Shown here in pieces: positions 35,134 to 45,756 of a stretch of DNA of 64,000 nucleotides. A model generated the notes under the pieces. It saw only the letters and a list, made by a program, of their open reading frames with translations, was not told the DNA's origin and searched no databases. Position 1 is the first letter of the stretch. Every line of letters starts with the position of its first letter. Origin of the DNA: Nitrospirota bacterium (GTDB lineage Bacteria > Nitrospirota > UBA9217); NCBI GenBank assembly GCA_023229435.1, contig JALNZF010000002.1, forward strand, positions 248,001-312,000. The letters are read 5' to 3'. The position numbers were made by a program, and so were the translations under genes.

Positions 35134-36501
35134 ATGAACGAATCTGAAAAAAAATTGTTGCTGGGACTCTTGGATAAGATGGCACAGCTGGAGATCACAG
35201 GGGTATCCATAGACTCCCGGACCATTCGGGAGGGCGAGCTGTTCGTCGCCATAAAAGGCGATCGGTTCGACGGCCATGACTTCGTTCCCGGGGTGATGAA
35301 AAAAGGGGCCTGGGGAGCGCTGGTCGCGCCGAAGGCGCTTGCGGACACGTTACCCCTTTTTGGCGGACTGAAAAATATCCTGCCGGTGGAAGATACGCTC
35401 ATTGCGCTCCAGGAATTGGCTTACCTGCATCGCAGGAAGTTCTCTGTTCCCGTCGTGAGCATCACCGGCTCGAACGGCAAGACCACGACCAAGGAAATGC
35501 TCGCCGGCATCCTGCAGCAGCAAGGTCCGGTGCTCAAGAACGAGGGGAACCTGAACAACCACATCGGTGTGCCGCTCACGCTGCTCAGGCTCAACGCGGG
35601 CCATAAGGCCGCGGTCGTGGAAATGGGGATGAGCGCGCTGGGAGAGATCGATGCGCTCGCCCGGTTTGTCGGCCCCGATGTCGGGGTGATCACCAACATT
35701 GGCCCGGCCCATCTCGAGTTTCTCAAGAGCATGGACCTGGTGGCGCAGGCAAAGGGAGAGTTGTTCGGCCACCTGAAGCCCGACGGTACGGCTGTGCTGA
35801 ATGCGGATGACCAGTACTTCGATACGCTGAAAAAAAAGTTCGGCGGACGCGTTCTTTCTTTCGGCATCGACAAGGCGTCCGCTGTGCGCGCATCGGACAT
35901 CCGGCAGGAAAAGGACCGCATGGAATTCACGATCCGGTCCGGCAATTCCACGGTGAAGGTGCGGCTGCGGGCTGTCGGAAAGCACAATGTCTATAATGCC
36001 CTGGCCGCTGCTGCCGCCGCGCTCGCAATGGGCATATCCATGGATGCCGTGAAAAACGGACTCGATGCTTTTCAGCCGCTCGCCATGCGTTCGGAGCTGA
36101 GACAGGTCCAGGGAAGGACCGTGCTTGCAGACTGTTACAATGCAAATCCCGCTTCGATGGACGCGGCACTCTCGACACTGGCCTCACTGAGATCCGGAGG
36201 AAAGACGATCGCCGTGCTTGGCGATATGCTCGAGCTGGGAATAGTCGCAATCGATGCGCATCAAACAATCGGCAAGACTATCGCTCGACTCGGGGTGGAC
36301 CTGGTGATCACATTGGGGCCGCTCGCGAAACACGTTGGAGAAGGGGCGATCGATGCCGGAATGCCGAAGGACCGGGTGCTTGAAGCGCGTTCGCAGGCTG
36401 AGGCCGCCGCTCTGCTCAAGAAGCTGTCCCGGCCGGGAGATGTCGTGCTGATCAAAGGCTCCCGCGGCATGAAGATGGAAAAGATCCTGGAGGAGTTTTA
36501 A
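35134..36501 (+). CDS. murF: UDP-MurNAc-tripeptide:D-Ala-D-Ala ligase MurF
   Basis: 455 residues. Adds D-Ala-D-Ala to complete the pentapeptide. The N-terminal Mur domain includes [18 protein letters not shown]. The ATP loop [15 protein letters not shown] is at about 109-123, and [16 protein letters not shown] (about 133-148) is diagnostic of Mur[17 protein letters not shown] (about 330) lies in the C-terminal domain. It overlaps mraY by one base (TAATG), so the two are translationally coupled. Confidence 0.95.
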   Translation: MNESEKKLLLGLLDKMAQLEITGVSIDSRTIREGELFVAIKGDRFDGHDFVPGVMKKGAWGALVAPKALADTLPLFGGLKNILPVEDTLIALQELAYLHRRKFSVPVVSITGSNGKTTTKEMLAGILQQQGPVLKNEGNLNNHIGVPLTLLRLNAGHKAAVVEMGMSALGEIDALARFVGPDVGVITNIGPAHLEFLKSMDLVAQAKGELFGHLKPDGTAVLNADDQYFDTLKKKFGGRVLSFGIDKASAVRASDIRQEKDRMEFTIRSGNSTVKVRLRAVGKHNVYNALAAAAAALAMGISMDAVKNGLDAFQPLAMRSELRQVQGRTVLADCYNANPASMDAALSTLASLRSGGKTIAVLGDMLELGIVAIDAHQTIGKTIARLGVDLVITLGPLAKHVGEGAIDAGMPKDRVLEARSQAEAAALLKKLSRPGDVVLIKGSRGMKMEKILEEF

Positions 36502-37583
36502 TGCTCTATCATCTCTTGTATCCGTTGCGTGATGCCTTCTTCGGGTTTAACGTTTTCCGGTACATCACCTTCCGGAGCGCGGGTGCGGTCCTGACCGCGC
36601 TCATCGTAAGCTTCCTGCTGGGGCCGTCCATGATCGCATGGCTTCGGAGGCTCAAGGTGGGCCAGCAGGTCCGGGACGACGGTCCAAAGACCCATCTCAG
36701 CAAGCAGGGCACGCCGACCATGGGCGGACTGCTGATCATTGCCGCCCTCGTGAGCTCCGTGCTGTTATGGTCGGACCTCACGAACAAGTATGTCTGGGTG
36801 GTGCTCTTCGCCACACTCGCCTTCGGCGGCATCGGGTTCTGGGACGACTATCTCAAGGTGGTGAAAAAACGCTCCACCGGTCTCCGGGCATATCAGAAGT
36901 TCGGACTCCAGGTCGCGGCGTCGCTGGTTGTCGGCCTCTTTCTCTATCATTTTTCCGGCGACCGCACGGCGACGTTCCTGTCCGTGCCGTTCATGAAAAG
37001 TCTGCTGATCGATCTGGGCTGGTTCTACCTCCCCTTTGTCGCCGTGGTCATTGTCGGGTCGTCGAACGCCGTGAACCTCACCGACGGCCTGGATGGTCTG
37101 GCCATCGGTCTCGTGGGCATCGCAGCCGCGGCGAATGCGGTGATCGTCTATCTGGGCGGGAACAAGATCATCGCCGACTATCTGAAGATCCTCTATATTT
37201 CCGGGAGCGGCGAGCTCGTCATCTTCTGCGGCGCCATGATCGGCGCAAGCCTCGGGTTCCTGTGGTACAACACGCACCCGGCGGAGGTGTTCATGGGAGA
37301 TGTGGGATCGCTCTCGCTCGGCGGAGCGCTCGGCACGCTGGCTGTCGTGACCAAGCACGAGCTCATTCTGATCGTCGTGGGCGGCATTTTCGTCATGGAG
37401 ACCGTCTCGGTGGCCCTGCAGGTTGCGTCGTACAAGCTGAGGGGCAAGCGTATCTTCAGGATGGCGCCCATTCATCACCATTTTGAACAGATCGGTTGGC
37501 CGGAGTCGAAGGTCATTGTGCGGTTCTGGATCATCGGGATCATCCTGGCGCTGATCTCGATCGGGTCGTTAAAGTTGAGATGA
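36501..37583 (+). CDS. mraY: phospho-MurNAc-pentapeptide transferase MraY
   Basis: 360 residues, about ten transmembrane helices. Makes lipid I from UDP-MurNAc-pentapeptide and undecaprenyl phosphate. Signature blocks are [11 protein letters not shown] (about 69-79), the aspartate pair in FWDDYLKV (about 113-120), [15 protein letters not shown] (about 190-204) and the catalytic-region [10 protein letters not shown] (about 262). The C-terminal HHHFE block ([11 protein letters not shown]) is present. Its length equals that of E. coli MraY (360). A spacer repeat of 175 bp follows before murD. Confidence 0.96.
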   Translation: MLYHLLYPLRDAFFGFNVFRYITFRSAGAVLTALIVSFLLGPSMIAWLRRLKVGQQVRDDGPKTHLSKQGTPTMGGLLIIAALVSSVLLWSDLTNKYVWVVLFATLAFGGIGFWDDYLKVVKKRSTGLRAYQKFGLQVAASLVVGLFLYHFSGDRTATFLSVPFMKSLLIDLGWFYLPFVAVVIVGSSNAVNLTDGLDGLAIGLVGIAAAANAVIVYLGGNKIIADYLKILYISGSGELVIFCGAMIGASLGFLWYNTHPAEVFMGDVGSLSLGGALGTLAVVTKHELILIVVGGIFVMETVSVALQVASYKLRGKRIFRMAPIHHHFEQIGWPESKVIVRFWIIGIILALISIGSLKLR

Positions 37584-37599
37584 AAACAGGAAAATTTAA

Positions 37600-37737
37600 T
37601 TTACCACAGAGGACACAGAGGAAGGCATGAAACCGAAGGAAAGGGAAAGAGAAGTCATTCAAGTAGCTACGGACAGGATGAGCCCAATTTTTCAGTATCT
37701 TTTTTCTCGCTCTTCTCTGCGATCTCTGTGGTAAAAA
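37600..37737. repeat. inverted repeat between mraY and murD
   Basis: TACCACAGAGGACACAGAGG at the left and GCGATCTCTGTGGTAAA at the right are inverted ends with a long, less-structured interior. It is related to the CACAAAG/CACAGAG repeats elsewhere in the window. It may fold across the intergenic mRNA, but the operon continues past it, so strong termination is unlikely. Confidence 0.6.
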
Positions 37738-37758
37738 GTTTTTGACCTTGGAGGTCTC

Positions 37759-39093
37759 GTGAAGCCTGACTTCAAAGGCAAAAAGGTTACGGTGGTTGGT
37801 CTGGCGCGAAGCGGGGTGGCGGCGGCGCGGGCGCTCCATGCGCTCGGCGCGATCGTGACCGTGACGGACAAGAAGCCGATCGACCAGCTTATTGCGCAGG
37901 TTGCGTCCCTCGGCAGCGGCATCACGATTGAAGCGGGCGGCCATCCGGACCGGATCTTCATCGATACCGACCTCATCGTGCTCAGTCCCGGCGTGCCCGG
38001 GATCCCCCAGGTCCTGCAGGCACGGCAGCATGGTGTCAAGGTGATCAGCGAACTCGAACTTGCATGGCTGCTCTCTGACGCGCCGTATATCGGCATCACC
38101 GGAACGAACGGCAAGTCAACGGTCACGACCCTCGTGGGACTGATGCTCGCGAAAGCGAAGAAGAAGGTTCTGGTGGCGGGAAATATCGGGAATGCGCTCA
38201 CCGAGGATGTTCCGCAACTTACCGGCAAGGACTGGATCGTTGCCGAGCTTTCAAGCTTCCAGCTTGAGGACATCGACACCTTCAGGCCGCGCATCGCGAC
38301 CATCCTGAACGTGACCCAGGACCATCTCGACCGGTATCACACGATCGAAGAATATGGAGAAGCCAAGGCGCGGATCTTCATGAACCAGCAAAAGAACGAT
38401 TATCTGGTCTTGAATTTCGATGATCCCATCGTAAAATCGTACACCGGGCGGACAGAGGCCACGGTGATCCCCTTTTCACGGCGGCTCCGGTTTAATCCCG
38501 GCGCGTGCGTGCTTGACGGATACCTCATGTTCAACGGACGGCGCATCATTGCCGTTGATGAACTAAAGATCGGCGGCGTGCATAACCTTGAAAACGCGCT
38601 CGCCGCAACAGCGCTGTCCCTCCTGGCCGGGGCTGATATCCAATCGGTGGCATCAGTGTTGCGGGAGTTTCCCGGTCTGGAGCACAGGCTCGAATTCGTT
38701 CGCATGAAAGACAGTGTTAGCTACATCAATGATTCTAAAGGCACGAATGTCGGCGCCGTGCTCAAATCCGTGGAAGGATTCACCCGGCCCGTGATCCTGA
38801 TCGCCGGGGGTCTGGACAAGGGAAGCGATTTCAGCCCGCTCTACGATCTGTTCAAGCGCAGGGTCAAGCTCCTGATCCTGATCGGCAAGGCCGCGGACAA
38901 GATGGCAAGGGTCCTCGGCATAGCAACGGAGACATTGTTCGCTCAGACGCTGCAGGAGGCTGTCCGGCTCGCGGCTGCCCGTGCCGGGCAAGGGGACGTT
39001 GTGCTGTTGTCGCCTGCATGCGCGAGCTTCGACATGTTCAAGGATTTCGAGGACCGCGGGAGACAGTTCAAGGAAGCGGTGAACAATCTATAA
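37759..39093 (+). CDS. murD: UDP-MurNAc-L-Ala:D-Glu ligase MurD
   Basis: 444 residues from GTG 37759, with GGAGG seven bases upstream. Adds D-glutamate, the second residue of the stem peptide. The N-terminal Rossmann domain begins KKVTVVGLARSGVAAARALH. The ATP loop GITGTNGKSTVTTLVG is at about 113-128. NVTQDHLDRY (about 189) and INDSKGTNVGAVLKS (about 322-336) are conserved in MurD. The C-terminal LLSPACASFDMF (about 416) is also diagnostic. It stands in the expected place between mraY and ftsW. Confidence 0.96.
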   Translation: MKPDFKGKKVTVVGLARSGVAAARALHALGAIVTVTDKKPIDQLIAQVASLGSGITIEAGGHPDRIFIDTDLIVLSPGVPGIPQVLQARQHGVKVISELELAWLLSDAPYIGITGTNGKSTVTTLVGLMLAKAKKKVLVAGNIGNALTEDVPQLTGKDWIVAELSSFQLEDIDTFRPRIATILNVTQDHLDRYHTIEEYGEAKARIFMNQQKNDYLVLNFDDPIVKSYTGRTEATVIPFSRRLRFNPGACVLDGYLMFNGRRIIAVDELKIGGVHNLENALAATALSLLAGADIQSVASVLREFPGLEHRLEFVRMKDSVSYINDSKGTNVGAVLKSVEGFTRPVILIAGGLDKGSDFSPLYDLFKRRVKLLILIGKAADKMARVLGIATETLFAQTLQEAVRLAAARAGQGDVVLLSPACASFDMFKDFEDRGRQFKEAVNNL

Positions 39094-39126
39094 TTCAGTG
39101 CGGATTTCGGAAGGCGGAGTGCGGAA

Positions 39127-40239
39127 TTGCAGAAGGTGATGCACCATAAGGGTCATTACGACGCCCTGCTGCTCGCGGCCATATTGGCGCTGCTGGTGGG
39201 CAGCGTCGTGATGGTGTATAGCTCAAGCAGCGTTGTGGCGCTTACGACCTACGACGATCCGGCGCACTTCATGAAGCGTCAGATCATGTGGGCGGTCATC
39301 GGCCTTGCTCTGATGGCGCTTGCGATGCGCATGGACCACCGCGTGCTCCAGGACAGGCGGACCGTGCTCGCCCTGCTGATCGTTTCCCTGCTGCTGCTTG
39401 CGTCAACGCTCATACCCGGCGTGGGGAAAATGGTCAACGGGTCCCGGAGGTGGTTGCGGCTCGGTTTTGTTTCGTTCCAGCCGTCGGAGCTTGCCAAATT
39501 CGCGATCGTTGTGTACATGAGCCACTACATCGTGAAAAAAGGGGAGCTGCTTCGCGATTTCAGGAACGGACTGTTCCCGGCCTATATCGTTACCGGAGTG
39601 TTCCTTCTCCTGGCGCTCCGCCAGCCGGATTTCGGCGCTGCCATGACGCTCGCGGGCGTGGCCGGCATCATGCTCTTCGCCGGGGGCGCGAACCTTCTTC
39701 AGCTTGGCGGTACGGTGCTTGCTGCGCTTCCCTTTATCTATGTTGCCGTGGCGCACAGCGCGTACCGTGCACGCAGGGTCTTCTCGTTCCTCGACCCCTG
39801 GGCCGACCCGCAGGGGGCGGGCCACCAGATCATCCAGTCGTTCCTTGCCTTTGGCAGCGGCGGTGTGTTCGGCCGCGGTCTGGGTGAAGGGAGGCAGAAG
39901 CTTCTCTTCCTGCCGGAGCGGCATTCGGATTTTATCTACGCGGTGATCGGAGAGGAGCTTGGCCTGATCGGGTCGCTCGTCGTGGTCGCGCTCTTTCTTG
40001 TCATATTATGGCGGGGGGTGCAGATCGCTCTTGGCTCGGAAGATATGTTCAGTCGTCTGCTCGCTCTCGGCATCACGCTCCTGATCTGTTTGCAGGGGCT
40101 GATCAACATGCTGGTCGTGACCGGGCTGCTGCCTACAAAGGGCATCGCGCTTCCGCTGGTGAGCTACGGCGGCTCATCGCTGGTGATCACCATGATGGCG
40201 CTCGGGGTGCTGTTGAATATTTCAAAGGAAACGACATGA
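39127..40239 (+). CDS. ftsW: septal peptidoglycan polymerase FtsW
   Basis: 370 residues, SEDS family, about ten transmembrane helices. Polymerises lipid II at the septum with FtsI. YSSSSVVAL (about 30-38), NGSRRWLRLGFVSFQPSELAK split around its Trp, the DP-like segment FLDPWADPQGAGHQIIQS (about 219-236), and LPERHSDFIYAVIGEELG (about 259-276) are family hallmarks. The start is TTG 39127, with GGAG eight bases upstream inside a repeat, or ATG 39139, whose purine-rich site is too close. Spacing to murD is only 33 bp and is repeat-derived. Confidence 0.92.
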   Translation: MQKVMHHKGHYDALLLAAILALLVGSVVMVYSSSSVVALTTYDDPAHFMKRQIMWAVIGLALMALAMRMDHRVLQDRRTVLALLIVSLLLLASTLIPGVGKMVNGSRRWLRLGFVSFQPSELAKFAIVVYMSHYIVKKGELLRDFRNGLFPAYIVTGVFLLLALRQPDFGAAMTLAGVAGIMLFAGGANLLQLGGTVLAALPFIYVAVAHSAYRARRVFSFLDPWADPQGAGHQIIQSFLAFGSGGVFGRGLGEGRQKLLFLPERHSDFIYAVIGEELGLIGSLVVVALFLVILWRGVQIALGSEDMFSRLLALGITLLICLQGLINMLVVTGLLPTKGIALPLVSYGGSSLVITMMALGVLLNISKETT

Positions 40240-40305
40240 ACATGAATGCAGATTGCGGAATGTGGATTGCGGAATGAAACCAGGGAAGAGAAATAAGCGC
40301 GCGGC

Positions 40306-41388
40306 ATGAAGATCATTATCGCAGGCGGGGGGACCGGGGGCCATCTGTATCCGGGGATCGCCATCGCCCGTGAACTGCTGAAGGAAAGCGGCAACGAGGT
40401 CCTGTTCGTCGGTACGAGGCAGGGGATCGAGGCCAGAGTGCTCCCGAAAGAAGGACTTCCGGTCCGCTTTATCACGGTCGGAAAGCTCAAAGGCATGAAG
40501 CTCCTGTCTGTCATCAAGACAATGGGCACGCTGCCCATGAGCGTACTCCAGTCCTTGATGGTGCTTCGCGAGGTCAGGCCTGATGTGGTGATCGGCGTGG
40601 GTGGATATTCCTCAGGCCCGATGGGACTTGCGGCATTGGTTCTCCGGGTTCCTCTGTTTATCGTGGAGCCGAATTCCTATGCCGGACTTGCGAACAGGTA
40701 TCTGGGGAAGCGTGCTGATAAGGTGATCCTCTGCTTTCCCGGGACCGGTGCGAAGAAGTTTTTCCCTCCCGGGAAAACAGTGGATCTCGGCCCGCTGGTC
40801 AGGCAGGGGATCGAAAAAGGCGACCGCGACAAAGCGCTCGCTGGTTTCGGGCTTGAAACGGGAAGGTTCACGGTCTTTGTGATGGGCGGGAGCGGGGGCG
40901 CTCACGCAATCAATATGGCAATGAAAAAGGCCGTACTCTCTCTGAAAAACATCCGCGTGCTTCAGATCCTTCACCAGACCGGTGAAAAGGACGCTGTCGA
41001 GGTTGCTGATGGTTATCGTGATGCGGGAGTAAAAGCAATCGTGCTCCCTTTTATCCACGACATGGCAGGCGCGTACGCCGCCGCCGACCTGGTGATCGGC
41101 CGGGCGGGTGCAACCACGGTGGCTGAGCTTGCGGTTTGCGGGAAACGCGCGGTGCTGATCCCTTTTCCCTTTGCCGCGGACAACCACCAGGAGTACAATG
41201 CGACGACGCTTGCGGCGCGCGGCACGGCCGAGGTGATCATCCAGAAGGACCTGACGCCGGAGAAACTGGCAAGCGTCATCAAAAAGTACAGTGCACAGGG
41301 GACCGGCGCGGCGAGCGCTGCTCCGATGGAAAATACGGCGGCAACGGAGATCGTAAGGATCTGTAAAGACTATGTTCAAAAAAATTAA
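40306..41388 (+). CDS. murG: lipid II synthase MurG (GlcNAc transferase)
   Basis: 360 residues, GT-B fold, peripheral membrane. Transfers GlcNAc to lipid I to form lipid II. The N-terminal glycine-rich loop [14 protein letters not shown] (residues 3-16) and the second loop [14 protein letters not shown] (about 189-202) are intact. The UDP-GlcNAc site region [21 protein letters not shown] (described by position about 247-267) and [10 protein letters not shown] (about 288) follow. It overlaps murC by 17 bp. The 66-bp spacer before it contains degenerate TGCGGAAT-type repeats. Confidence 0.95.
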   Translation: MKIIIAGGGTGGHLYPGIAIARELLKESGNEVLFVGTRQGIEARVLPKEGLPVRFITVGKLKGMKLLSVIKTMGTLPMSVLQSLMVLREVRPDVVIGVGGYSSGPMGLAALVLRVPLFIVEPNSYAGLANRYLGKRADKVILCFPGTGAKKFFPPGKTVDLGPLVRQGIEKGDRDKALAGFGLETGRFTVFVMGGSGGAHAINMAMKKAVLSLKNIRVLQILHQTGEKDAVEVADGYRDAGVKAIVLPFIHDMAGAYAAADLVIGRAGATTVAELAVCGKRAVLIPFPFAADNHQEYNATTLAARGTAEVIIQKDLTPEKLASVIKKYSAQGTGAASAAPMENTAATEIVRICKDYVQKN

Positions 41389-42757
41389 ACACATCCATTT
41401 TGTGGGGATCGGCGGAATCGGCATGAGCGGCATAGCCGAAGTGCTCCTGAACCTCGGCTACAAGGTCACCGGTTCGGACTTGAAGGAGTCGGACACGACG
41501 GAACGGCTTAAAAAACTGGGCGGCGAAATATTCATCGGCCATCACGCGGAGAACATCACTACACCGCACGTGGTCGTGATCTCGTCGGCGGTGAAGAACG
41601 ACAATGTCGAGGTGATCGCCGCGAGGGAAAGGCAAATCCCGGTCATTCCCCGGGCGGAAATGCTCGCCGAATTAATGCGGCTCAAGTACGGCATTGCCAT
41701 CGCGGGCGCGCACGGGAAAACCACGACAACCTCCATGGTGGCCACGGTGCTCGCGGCAGGCGGGATCGACCCCACGGTCGTGATCGGCGGCAGGCTGAAC
41801 AGCCTCGGCACGAACGCCAAACTCGGCCAGGGCGAGTTCCTTGTGGCCGAGGCGGACGAGAGCGACGGGAGCTTCCTGAAACTTTCCCCGACCATCGGCG
41901 TGGTCACGACCATCGATGAAGAGCATCTTGATTACTATAAGGACATCAACGAGATCAAGGCGGCATTTCTTACGTTCATCAACAAGGTCCCGTTCTACGG
42001 CGTGTCCATCCTGTGCCTGGACCAGCCGCATATCCAGTCCCTTATCCCGTTCGTGCAGAAACGGTACCTGACCTACGGTTTGAGCTCGCAGGCCGATTAT
42101 CAGGCGCGTGACATCTCGCTCAAGCCGCTCGGATCCACGTTCAAGGTGCTGAACCACGCACGGGACCTTGGATCGTTCGAACTCTCGGTGCCCGGTGAGC
42201 ATAATATCAACAACAGCCTTGCGGCCATTGCCGTGGCGCGGGAACTGGACGTCGACCTCGAGGTCATCAGAAAATCGCTCAAGGACTTCAGCGGCGTGCA
42301 GCGGCGGTTCCAGATCAAGGGCGAGGCAGGCGGGATAATCATTGTCGATGATTACGGCCATCACCCCACGGAGGTAAAAGCCACGCTTGCCGCGGCTGCA
42401 GCGGGCATGGAGCGGCGCGTGGTCGTCGTGTTCCAGCCTCACCGTTATACACGGACGCAGCATCTGCTCGAGGATTTCTTTACCGCGTTCAACCAGGCGG
42501 ACGCCCTGGTGGTCATGGACATCTACGCGGCAGGGGAAAAACCGATCCCCGGCGTGTCGGGCCAGGCCTTGTACGAAGGGATCAAGAAGCACGGGCATAA
42601 GGACGTGACCTTCATTTCGGACCGCGGAAAGATCGTCGAGCACATGGTATCGGTGCTTAAAAAAGGCGACCTCATGATCACACTCGGCGCCGGAGATGTA
42701 TGGAAACTTGGCGAACAGGTTTTAGAAAAATTGAAACGTGGAGATAACAAACTTTAA
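41372..42757 (+). CDS. murC: UDP-MurNAc:L-alanine ligase MurC
   Basis: 461 residues. Adds the first amino acid, L-alanine, to UDP-MurNAc. The N-terminal binding motif [15 protein letters not shown] (about 8-22) is classical MurC. The ATP loop [15 protein letters not shown] is at about 112-126. [10 protein letters not shown] (about 165) and [15 protein letters not shown] (about 326-340) are diagnostic. [12 protein letters not shown] (about 352) follows. It starts inside murG (17-bp overlap) and ends inside murB (20-bp overlap), so the three form a tightly coupled translation block. Confidence 0.96.
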   Translation: MFKKIKHIHFVGIGGIGMSGIAEVLLNLGYKVTGSDLKESDTTERLKKLGGEIFIGHHAENITTPHVVVISSAVKNDNVEVIAARERQIPVIPRAEMLAELMRLKYGIAIAGAHGKTTTTSMVATVLAAGGIDPTVVIGGRLNSLGTNAKLGQGEFLVAEADESDGSFLKLSPTIGVVTTIDEEHLDYYKDINEIKAAFLTFINKVPFYGVSILCLDQPHIQSLIPFVQKRYLTYGLSSQADYQARDISLKPLGSTFKVLNHARDLGSFELSVPGEHNINNSLAAIAVARELDVDLEVIRKSLKDFSGVQRRFQIKGEAGGIIIVDDYGHHPTEVKATLAAAAAGMERRVVVVFQPHRYTRTQHLLEDFFTAFNQADALVVMDIYAAGEKPIPGVSGQALYEGIKKHGHKDVTFISDRGKIVEHMVSVLKKGDLMITLGAGDVWKLGEQVLEKLKRGDNKL

Positions 42758-43646
42758 AGGCGACATCAAGAGGAACGAACCGCTGAGCAGGCACACGTCA
42801 TACGCCATCGGCGGTCCTGCGGACATCCTTGCCTGGCCCGCTGACCGGGAGGACCTCCGTCTCCTTCTGCAGGCGATCAAGACACAGCAGCAGCGCTGCT
42901 TCATCCTCGGCGGGGGCACCAACCTGCTTGTTCGGGACGGCGGGTTTCGCGGCGTGATGATCGCCCTGCAGCGCATGCATAGGATCAAGATCGAACGGGA
43001 ATACCGCTCGATCGGCGGCGCCTTTGCCGTGGTGTACGCTGAAGCCGGCGCGTCCCTGGTAAAGCTTCTCTCCTTTGCCGTTGAGCATGGACTCACCGGA
43101 CTCGAGTTCGCCGCCGGCATCCCGGGCACGGTCGGCGGTGCAATCTGCATGAACGCCGGCACGTCCCTTGGCGAGATGGGCGATATTGTTGAATCCGTTG
43201 CCCTGATCTCGCCCGACGGCGAGCTGAACACCCGGAGTGCGGAGGAGATGGCGTTCGGCTACCGGACGGCCTCGGTCCCCGAAGGGCACCTGGTGCTGGA
43301 GGTGAGGGTGGTCCTGCGGCGCGATGATAAAGAGAAGATCAAGGCGCGGATTAAAGAACTGCTGGTCACGAGAAAACAGCGCCAGCCCTGGGGCTTCCCG
43401 AATGCAGGATCGGTGTTCAAGAACCCGCAGGAAGAGTCTGCCGGCATGCTGATAGAGAGTGCCGGGCTCAAGGGCCGAATGGTCGGCGGCGCGCAGGTTT
43501 CTGAAAAACACGCCAACATTATTGTGAACACGGGGAAGGCGAAAGCAGCGGATGTGCTGGAGCTCATGGATATCGTCAAAGAGAAAGTTCTTGAGGTATC
43601 CGGCGTGCGGCTTGAGCCGGAGATAAAGATAATAGGAGAAGATTAA
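42738..43646 (+). CDS. murB: UDP-N-acetylenolpyruvoylglucosamine reductase MurB
   Basis: 302 residues from GTG 42738, an FAD enzyme that makes UDP-MurNAc with NADPH. The FAD-binding region has [15 protein letters not shown] (about 20-34), [10 protein letters not shown] (about 56-65) and [21 protein letters not shown] as a motif spanning about 121-141, of which AGIPGTVGG is the core. The block [11 protein letters not shown] (about 219-229) contains the proton-donor Ser, as in type II MurB. The C-terminal [14 protein letters not shown] is conserved. It overlaps murC by 20 bp. Confidence 0.95.
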   Translation: MEITNFKGDIKRNEPLSRHTSYAIGGPADILAWPADREDLRLLLQAIKTQQQRCFILGGGTNLLVRDGGFRGVMIALQRMHRIKIEREYRSIGGAFAVVYAEAGASLVKLLSFAVEHGLTGLEFAAGIPGTVGGAICMNAGTSLGEMGDIVESVALISPDGELNTRSAEEMAFGYRTASVPEGHLVLEVRVVLRRDDKEKIKARIKELLVTRKQRQPWGFPNAGSVFKNPQEESAGMLIESAGLKGRMVGGAQVSEKHANIIVNTGKAKAADVLELMDIVKEKVLEVSGVRLEPEIKIIGED

Positions 43647-43654
43647 GAAAGGCA

Positions 43655-43785
43655 AATTCCAAATTACAAGCACCAATAATCAAATAAATTCCAATATCCA
43701 AATTCCAACGCCTCAGAATGTTTGGTTATTGAGATTTGGTTATTGGTGATTATTTGTAATTTGTGATTTGGAGCTTGGAATTTTC
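43655..43785. repeat. long inverted repeat between murB and ddl
   Basis: The arms CCAAATTACAAGCACCAATA and TATTGGTGATTATTTGTAAT / GATTTGGAGCTTGGAAT pair over more than 50 bases with some mismatches. The element is AT-rich and very unlike the surrounding coding DNA. Its right arm reaches to within three bases of the ddl start at 43789 and supplies whatever ribosome-binding sequence ddl has. Confidence 0.75.
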
Positions 43786-43788
43786 ATT

Positions 43789-44715
43789 ATGATGTTGGTA
43801 ACGAAGAAAAAGATCGGTGTTCTCATGGGCGGATTATCGTCGGAGCGGGAGGTTTCGCTTGCGAGCGGGAATGCGATCCTGGGGGCGCTGAGGGGAAAGG
43901 GATATGCCGCCGTGGCAATCGATGTCGGCCGGGATATCGACGAGCGCATACGAAAAGCCGACATCGAGGTCGCCTTCAACGGTCTCCACGGCAAGTTCGG
44001 CGAGGATGGCGCGATCCAGGGACTGCTCGAGGTCATGGGCATTCCCTATACGGGCTCGGGCATCCTCGCGAGCGCCATGGGCATGAACAAGATCATCTCC
44101 AAGGCCGTGTTCAAGGCCTATGGTCTCCACGTGGGGCCCTTCATGGTTGTTTCCGCCGGCGACAAGGAATCGCTCGCGAGGGCGGCGGCAACAATCGGTT
44201 TTCCCCTGGTCGTCAAGCCGAGCTCCGAGGGCTCAAGTGTGGGGGTGAGCGTGGTCAACACGGGCGATGAGCTTGCTCCTGCAATGAAACTTGCTCTTTC
44301 GTATGATCGCGAGGTCCTGATCGAACACTACATCCGCGGGATGGAGATACAGGTCGGCGTCCTGGGTGAGCGCGCCCTGGGCGCCATCGAGATCGTGCCG
44401 AAGGATGTTTTCTACAGCTATAAGGCAAAGTACGAACAAGGGATGTCGGAACATTTTTTTCCCGCACGGGTCCCCGAGGCGGTGTACAAACGTACACTCG
44501 ATGCGGGGTTGGCCGCGCATCGCGCCCTGGGCTGTCGGGGATACAGCAGGGTGGATTTCATAATTGATGCCGCCGGCACTCCGTATATCCTTGAAGTGAA
44601 CTCCCTGCCGGGCATGACGGCGACGAGCCTGCTGCCCGACATCGCACGAGGTATCGGAATGTCGTTCCCTGACCTGGTGGAGGAAATTCTGCGATTGGCG
44701 CTTGAGAAACGGTGA
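43789..44715 (+). CDS. ddl: D-alanine--D-alanine ligase Ddl
   Basis: 308 residues from ATG 43789 (MMLVTKKKIGVLMGG). Makes the D-Ala-D-Ala dipeptide for MurF. Family marks are VLMGGLSSEREVSLASG (about 10-26), LHGKFGEDGAIQGLLE (about 73-88) and the ATP-grasp region FPLVVKPSSEGSSVGVS (about 141-157). Near the C-terminus GYSRVDFI and LEVNSLPGMTATSLLP (about 275-290) contain the Mg-binding Glu and Asn. The gene follows a large inverted repeat and has no clear Shine-Dalgarno sequence outside it. Confidence 0.94.
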   Translation: MMLVTKKKIGVLMGGLSSEREVSLASGNAILGALRGKGYAAVAIDVGRDIDERIRKADIEVAFNGLHGKFGEDGAIQGLLEVMGIPYTGSGILASAMGMNKIISKAVFKAYGLHVGPFMVVSAGDKESLARAAATIGFPLVVKPSSEGSSVGVSVVNTGDELAPAMKLALSYDREVLIEHYIRGMEIQVGVLGERALGAIEIVPKDVFYSYKAKYEQGMSEHFFPARVPEAVYKRTLDAGLAAHRALGCRGYSRVDFIIDAAGTPYILEVNSLPGMTATSLLPDIARGIGMSFPDLVEEILRLALEKR

Positions 44716-44755
44716 TGAGGAGGCAGTAGGACGTAGGAGGTAGGAAGCAGGGAGA

Positions 44756-45652
44756 ATGCGAGATTATAAAAACGTCAACGTCCCGAGATCGTACCGCGGC
44801 AGCTCGAACCGCTCGACCGTGAAGCGGGCCATCGTGGGACGCGCTGCCGGACGGGCGCGGACAGGCGGAACCGGGGTCAAACGTGTTGCGCTGCAGATCA
44901 TCACGATCGTCATGATCGCAGCCGGCGGCTTGCTGGCGTGGAAAGCGTACCAGACGCTCCTGCACGCTGAGATGTTCCAGATCGCGGGCGTTGACGTACA
45001 GGGTGCGAAGCAGATAAGCGAGGCTGATCTCAGAGAGATCGCCGGCGTGTTCAAAGGCAAGAACATTTTCCGAGTAGACCTTGAGACCCCGGTCATGCGA
45101 GCGCGCGCGAACCCCTGGGTGAAGGATGCCCGGATATACCGCCGTCTGCCGAACAGGATCAGCATGGTCGTCACCGAGCGGGTCGCTTTTGCGCTGCTGG
45201 ATACCGGCGACGGCATGTATGTGATGGACAATGAGGGGGTCGTCATCAACAGGATCGCGAAAGAGAACGCATCGGTATGGCAGCTCCCGGTTGTGGCCGT
45301 CAAGCAGTCTCGCGTACGGCCCGGCGAGCAGGTGACGTACGAAGGTGTGGCCGAATCGCTGACGCTCATTGCCGAGATCGCCGAGCGGGGCGGATGGAGG
45401 ATGCGTGAGGTGACGATCAAGGCAGGATCTCCCGAGACGCTCAGCATTTTGTATGCCGACCATGAGTTCAAGATCGGTACGGGCAATTATCCGGAGAAGC
45501 TCCGCAGGCTTGCCGAGATCCTGTCTGACGGAACACAGCGAGGCATGGAGATCTCCTATGTGGACCTTCGTCCCGAGCGGCAGGCTGCCGTGATGGTGAA
45601 GAACAGCAGGGTTCAGGGGACAGGGACCAGGGTCAAGGGGAAAAAAATATAG
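44756..45652 (+). CDS. ftsQ: cell division protein FtsQ (POTRA-domain)
   Basis: 298 residues. Basic cytoplasmic N-terminus (residues 1-42), one transmembrane helix (VALQIITIVMIAAGGLLAW, about 43-61), then a POTRA domain (FQIAGVDVQGAKQISEADLR) and the FtsQ beta domain (NPWVKDARIYRRLPNRISM, VTERVAFALLD). It connects FtsL/FtsB with early divisome proteins in the periplasm. The spacer before it (44716-44755) is purine-rich (GGAGG-like runs), giving several possible ribosome sites; AGGAGGT at 44736 is far (about 13 bases). Confidence 0.9.
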   Translation: MRDYKNVNVPRSYRGSSNRSTVKRAIVGRAAGRARTGGTGVKRVALQIITIVMIAAGGLLAWKAYQTLLHAEMFQIAGVDVQGAKQISEADLREIAGVFKGKNIFRVDLETPVMRARANPWVKDARIYRRLPNRISMVVTERVAFALLDTGDGMYVMDNEGVVINRIAKENASVWQLPVVAVKQSRVRPGEQVTYEGVAESLTLIAEIAERGGWRMREVTIKAGSPETLSILYADHEFKIGTGNYPEKLRRLAEILSDGTQRGMEISYVDLRPERQAAVMVKNSRVQGTGTRVKGKKI

Positions 45653-45684
45653 GGCACTTTTCAGGAGACAGGAGACAGGGGACA

Positions 45685-45740
45685 GGGTCCGAAATAAAGC
45701 TTATGCATTACCTGTACCCTGACGACTGAACCCCGGACCC
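45685..45740. repeat. inverted repeat before ftsA
   Basis: GGGTCCG (45685-45691) and CGGACCC (45734-45740) are perfect 7-bp arms, preceded by tandem GGAGACA / GGGACAGG motifs from 45614. The right arm ends five bases before the ftsA ribosome site AAGGAGG (45745-45751). Folding in mRNA would place a stem next to that site. Confidence 0.55.
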
Positions 45741-45756
45741 TTCCAAGGAGGACGCA

